Assembly (NCBI GenBank): GCA_900770845.1
Contig: CAAGLS010000077.1
Coordinates: 1 to 7,705, forward strand
Reading direction: 5' to 3'
Length of the DNA: 7,705 nt
From: an uncultured Prevotella sp.
GTDB lineage: Bacteria; Bacteroidota; Bacteroidia; Bacteroidales; Bacteroidaceae
In this document: in pieces, positions 5,691 through 7,705 of the stretch
Numbering within the stretch: position 1 is the first letter of the stretch
Layout: each line of letters opens with the position of its first letter
The notes under the pieces: model-generated
Database searches by the model: none
Seen by the model: the letters and a program-made list of their open reading frames with translations, nothing else
What the model was told of the DNA's origin: nothing
Position numbers and translations under genes: made by a program

Positions 5691-7705
5691 CTCAAGAATA
5701 TTTTCTTACCGTTAGTAATGTAGATGCCATGCTGCGGGCGGCTCACCTCGCGGCCCTGCAGGTCGAAGTAGCGGCGGCACCGGGCCGGCGTGGCGTTGAT
5801 GTCGGTGATGCCATCGGTGGAGTTGTCGTCGAAGCTGATGCCGAGACCCTTGCTCTTGCCGTTGGTCAGATTGCGCTCCGACTCTTGGGTGGCCCTTATG
5901 TAGCAGCGGTTGGCCATGAGGAACGGATCGGCGGGATGGCCCAGGCCCAAGGTGGAGTCGTTGTAGATTGTGCCATCCTTGTCTGTCACCTTCTCGGTCA
6001 TGGAGAACACATAGATGCTGTCGCGGCAGAAGGTGCGCGTGGCGGCATTGTAGACGGTGCCGAGGATGTAGTCCTCGCTCTCGGCCACACCCAAGAGGAT
6101 GTTGTTGTCGATGTTGGCGGGATAGAGATTCTTGCCGCCTGAGACGATTTCAAACTTCACGGTCTGGAACTTGTCGTTGTTGGTGATCAGGGCCAAGGCG
6201 CCGTGCTTGGCGGGCAGCACCTCGCCAGCGTTCAGGGGCTTGAGCACGATGCCGCTGTAGTCTGACTTCCATCGGGCGGTGTAGAGCGTCACGTTGGTGG
6301 GGTCCACGTTGGTGATGTCGAATGGGAACCACACCGACACGTGGCGGTAGCCGTCGAAGGTGGCGCTTGCGGCGGTGCGGGCCTCGATGAAGCGCGCGCG
6401 GTGCATGCTCCAGTCGTAGGCATAGTCGGCGGCGGTCGTCGTGGCTGACACGGGGCGGTATATCAGTCCGGCCTGTGTCATGTTGGGCACCTCGTGTTGT
6501 GTGTTGTTGTCGATGGGCTTGCCGTCGGCGTCGGTGTCGGCGATGTCGAGCCAGCCTTTGGGAGTCTCCGTCGTTGAGGAGTTGTCCCTGTCGAGCAGCA
6601 TCAGGGCGTATTCTCCCTTGTCGTTGTTCTCGTCCTTGGGCAGGAAGTAGAAGAGCGCGCGCTTTTTCCTGTCCTCACTCGCGCTGATGAGGGGCATGAG
6701 CTGGCTGGTCGTGCTGGTTGGGTTGCCGATGAACTTGCCGCTGTTGGCGTTCTGGATGTAGTAGAGGCTGTGGGTGAAGTTGCTCACGATGCCGATGGGC
6801 AGGTTGTTGTCCTCCTTGCCGGGAGCCACCAACGTGATGCGCCACACGTTGGCCGCGTCGCGCAGGTTGATGCTGTTGGAGAATATGTCGGCGAGGTGGA
6901 TGGATGTGCCCACTCCCGCATTTTTGTCGTATGTGGCGGTGGCGGTGGTGTCCACGTCGTTGAGGTAGCCGCCCACGTTCTTCGATGCGTCCTGTTTGGC
7001 GTCGATCAGCTTGATACGCTTCTTGTTGTTTTCGATGCGGAAGTACCATTCGCCCTCGATGTCCCTGATGTCGGCCTTGTTGACGTTGATGTATTGCAGC
7101 AGCGAGTCGTAGGGGCTGGGGGCGATCACCCATTCGTCGTCGAGCAGGGCCAGGTCCTCGTTGTTGGAGCGGTTGGAGAAGCTCACCTTGTGGTTGTTGT
7201 CCACGCAGAGGTATCCGTTGTCACCGTCCTTGAGCTTGAAGTCTCTCTTGTGGCCGTTGTTGGCATAGTAGAGGGTGAACGACTTGCCGTCGCCGTGATA
7301 CAGGTTGGTGAACACCCTGACTCCTCCCGAAGTGGGCTGGGCCAGGAACACGCTGCTCGTGGTGATCTGGTCGGCGGTGTGGAATCCACCCTTGTTGTCG
7401 GTGTAGAGGAACTTGTGGTAGCGGCGCGAGGCAATCACATAGTTGCTGCCCTTGCCCGCATAGCTTGACACGACAGTGTCGGAGGTCACCTGCCTTTTTT
7501 CCTCTATTTTCGTGGCCAAGGCTTTCCAGGCCTCCACGTTTGTTGCGTCTCCCTTGTCTCCCGTATAGCCACACTTCTTGGCGAGTTCGTAGAGCTGGTC
7601 GTAGGTGTAGAACTGGAACGTGGGAAGCTGGTAATATTTCGTATTTAGTCCGTACTTGTGTTCGGCCAAGTCAACTTTCTCACTTCCTGTTGAGCACAAG
7701 TAATA
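5687..7705 (-). CDS. large secreted protein with short C-terminal 'LQGR...GIYI-NGKK' tail, N-terminus outside the window
   Basis: The frame is open through the right edge (YYLCSTGSEK...), so the 672 residues here are only the C-terminal part; the signal peptide and start are not visible. A TTG at 7699 could initiate in theory but has no supporting signal. Counting from that codon, residues about 155-235 and 310-390 contain 'GYLCVDN' and 'YYIQNANSGKFIGN' motifs like those of ricin-type beta-trefoil folds, which often bind sugars; this is a weak assignment. Residues about 452-625 (VSVWFPFDI...LYTARW...VLPAKHGALALI...NRCYIRA) match a beta-rich C-terminal region I recall from many Prevotella secreted proteins. 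Residues 644-670 (YFDLQGREVSRP, GIYITNGKKIFLR) are a short sorting-tail-like motif common in that group. The stop TGA overlaps the next gene's ATG, so it is co-translated with the small protein and is upstream in the same operon. Catalytic residues are not evident. Confidence 0.85.
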   Translation of the reverse strand, partial: YYLCSTGSEKVDLAEHKYGLNTKYYQLPTFQFYTYDQLYELAKKCGYTGDKGDATNVEAWKALATKIEEKRQVTSDTVVSSYAGKGSNYVIASRRYHKFLYTDNKGGFHTADQITTSSVFLAQPTSGGVRVFTNLYHGDGKSFTLYYANNGHKRDFKLKDGDNGYLCVDNNHKVSFSNRSNNEDLALLDDEWVIAPSPYDSLLQYINVNKADIRDIEGEWYFRIENNKKRIKLIDAKQDASKNVGGYLNDVDTTATATYDKNAGVGTSIHLADIFSNSINLRDAANVWRITLVAPGKEDNNLPIGIVSNFTHSLYYIQNANSGKFIGNPTSTTSQLMPLISASEDRKKRALFYFLPKDENNDKGEYALMLLDRDNSSTTETPKGWLDIADTDADGKPIDNNTQHEVPNMTQAGLIYRPVSATTTAADYAYDWSMHRARFIEARTAASATFDGYRHVSVWFPFDITNVDPTNVTLYTARWKSDYSGIVLKPLNAGEVLPAKHGALALITNNDKFQTVKFEIVSGGKNLYPANIDNNILLGVAESEDYILGTVYNAATRTFCRDSIYVFSMTEKVTDKDGTIYNDSTLGLGHPADPFLMANRCYIRATQESERNLTNGKSKGLGISFDDNSTDGITDINATPARCRRYFDLQGREVSRPQHGIYITNGKKIFLR
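5690..5782 (-). other. short C-terminal tail motif of the upstream secreted protein
   Basis: The last 31 residues contain YFDLQGREV, two Pro/Gly turns and GIYITNGKKIFLR. This is a compact version of the G-R-x-V...G-I-Y-I...K-x-x-x pattern of type A sorting domains. It is typical of many Prevotella secreted proteins. Whether this short form is sufficient for type IX export is not settled by the sequence. Confidence 0.6.

Noticed and set aside
6770..7468. Plus-strand open frame of 232 codons opposite the right-hand gene
   Set aside because: It is a Val/Gly/Asp-rich antisense shadow of the secreted protein, which has a recognisable C-terminal tail and is coupled to its neighbour.
7697..7699. 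TTG at 7699 as the true start of the right-hand gene
   Set aside because: The frame stays open to the window edge, there is no signal peptide after this codon and no ribosome binding site is visible, so the gene is simply cut by the window.

Overview
The window looks like part of a Bacteroidales chromosome, most likely from a Prevotella-like member of the Prevotellaceae. This is inferred from three things. Two large secreted proteins end in the kinds of C-terminal tail common in that group. A short 'MKxKQYIAP' protein of a type common there sits between them. An intergenic stretch is full of C/G-rich palindromic repeats of the kind scattered through Bacteroidetes genomes. All genes I can support lie on the minus strand, so the biological reading order runs from right to left.

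Reading in that direction, 7705-5687 is the C-terminal 672 codons of a large secreted protein whose start lies outside the window. It overlaps by 4 bases (ATGA) an 82-codon gene (5690-5442). That gene is followed after about 22 bases by a giant gene (5419-710) for a modular, signal-peptide-bearing surface protein of about 1569 residues. The giant protein has four divergent copies of a roughly 135-150 residue beta-rich module, at least one Ig-like segment, a short calcium-binding thrombospondin-3-like motif, a conserved Bacteroidales 'NP-x-MSHLD...IAPAGAFF' region and a C-terminal sorting domain of the type IX secretion kind. The tight spacing indicates one operon whose promoter lies beyond the right edge. 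A clear intrinsic terminator (680-640) ends it.

Between the terminator and the left edge there is no credible gene from 327 to 639, only a patchwork of short repeats and palindromes. At the far left (36-326) lies a remnant of a Fic-family (AMP-transferase type) gene. It keeps an intact HPFxEGNGRxxR catalytic motif but has lost its N-terminal half, and apparently also a segment after the motif. It is best read as a pseudogene.

Together the three operon genes look like a cell-surface or secreted-cargo locus. Their ligand or substrate cannot be told from sequence alone. I did not find a convincing new defence, mobile or RNA system. The most notable features are the internally duplicated module architecture with a marked base-composition mosaic, the small translationally coupled protein between two secreted proteins, and the Fic remnant abutting the repeat cluster.
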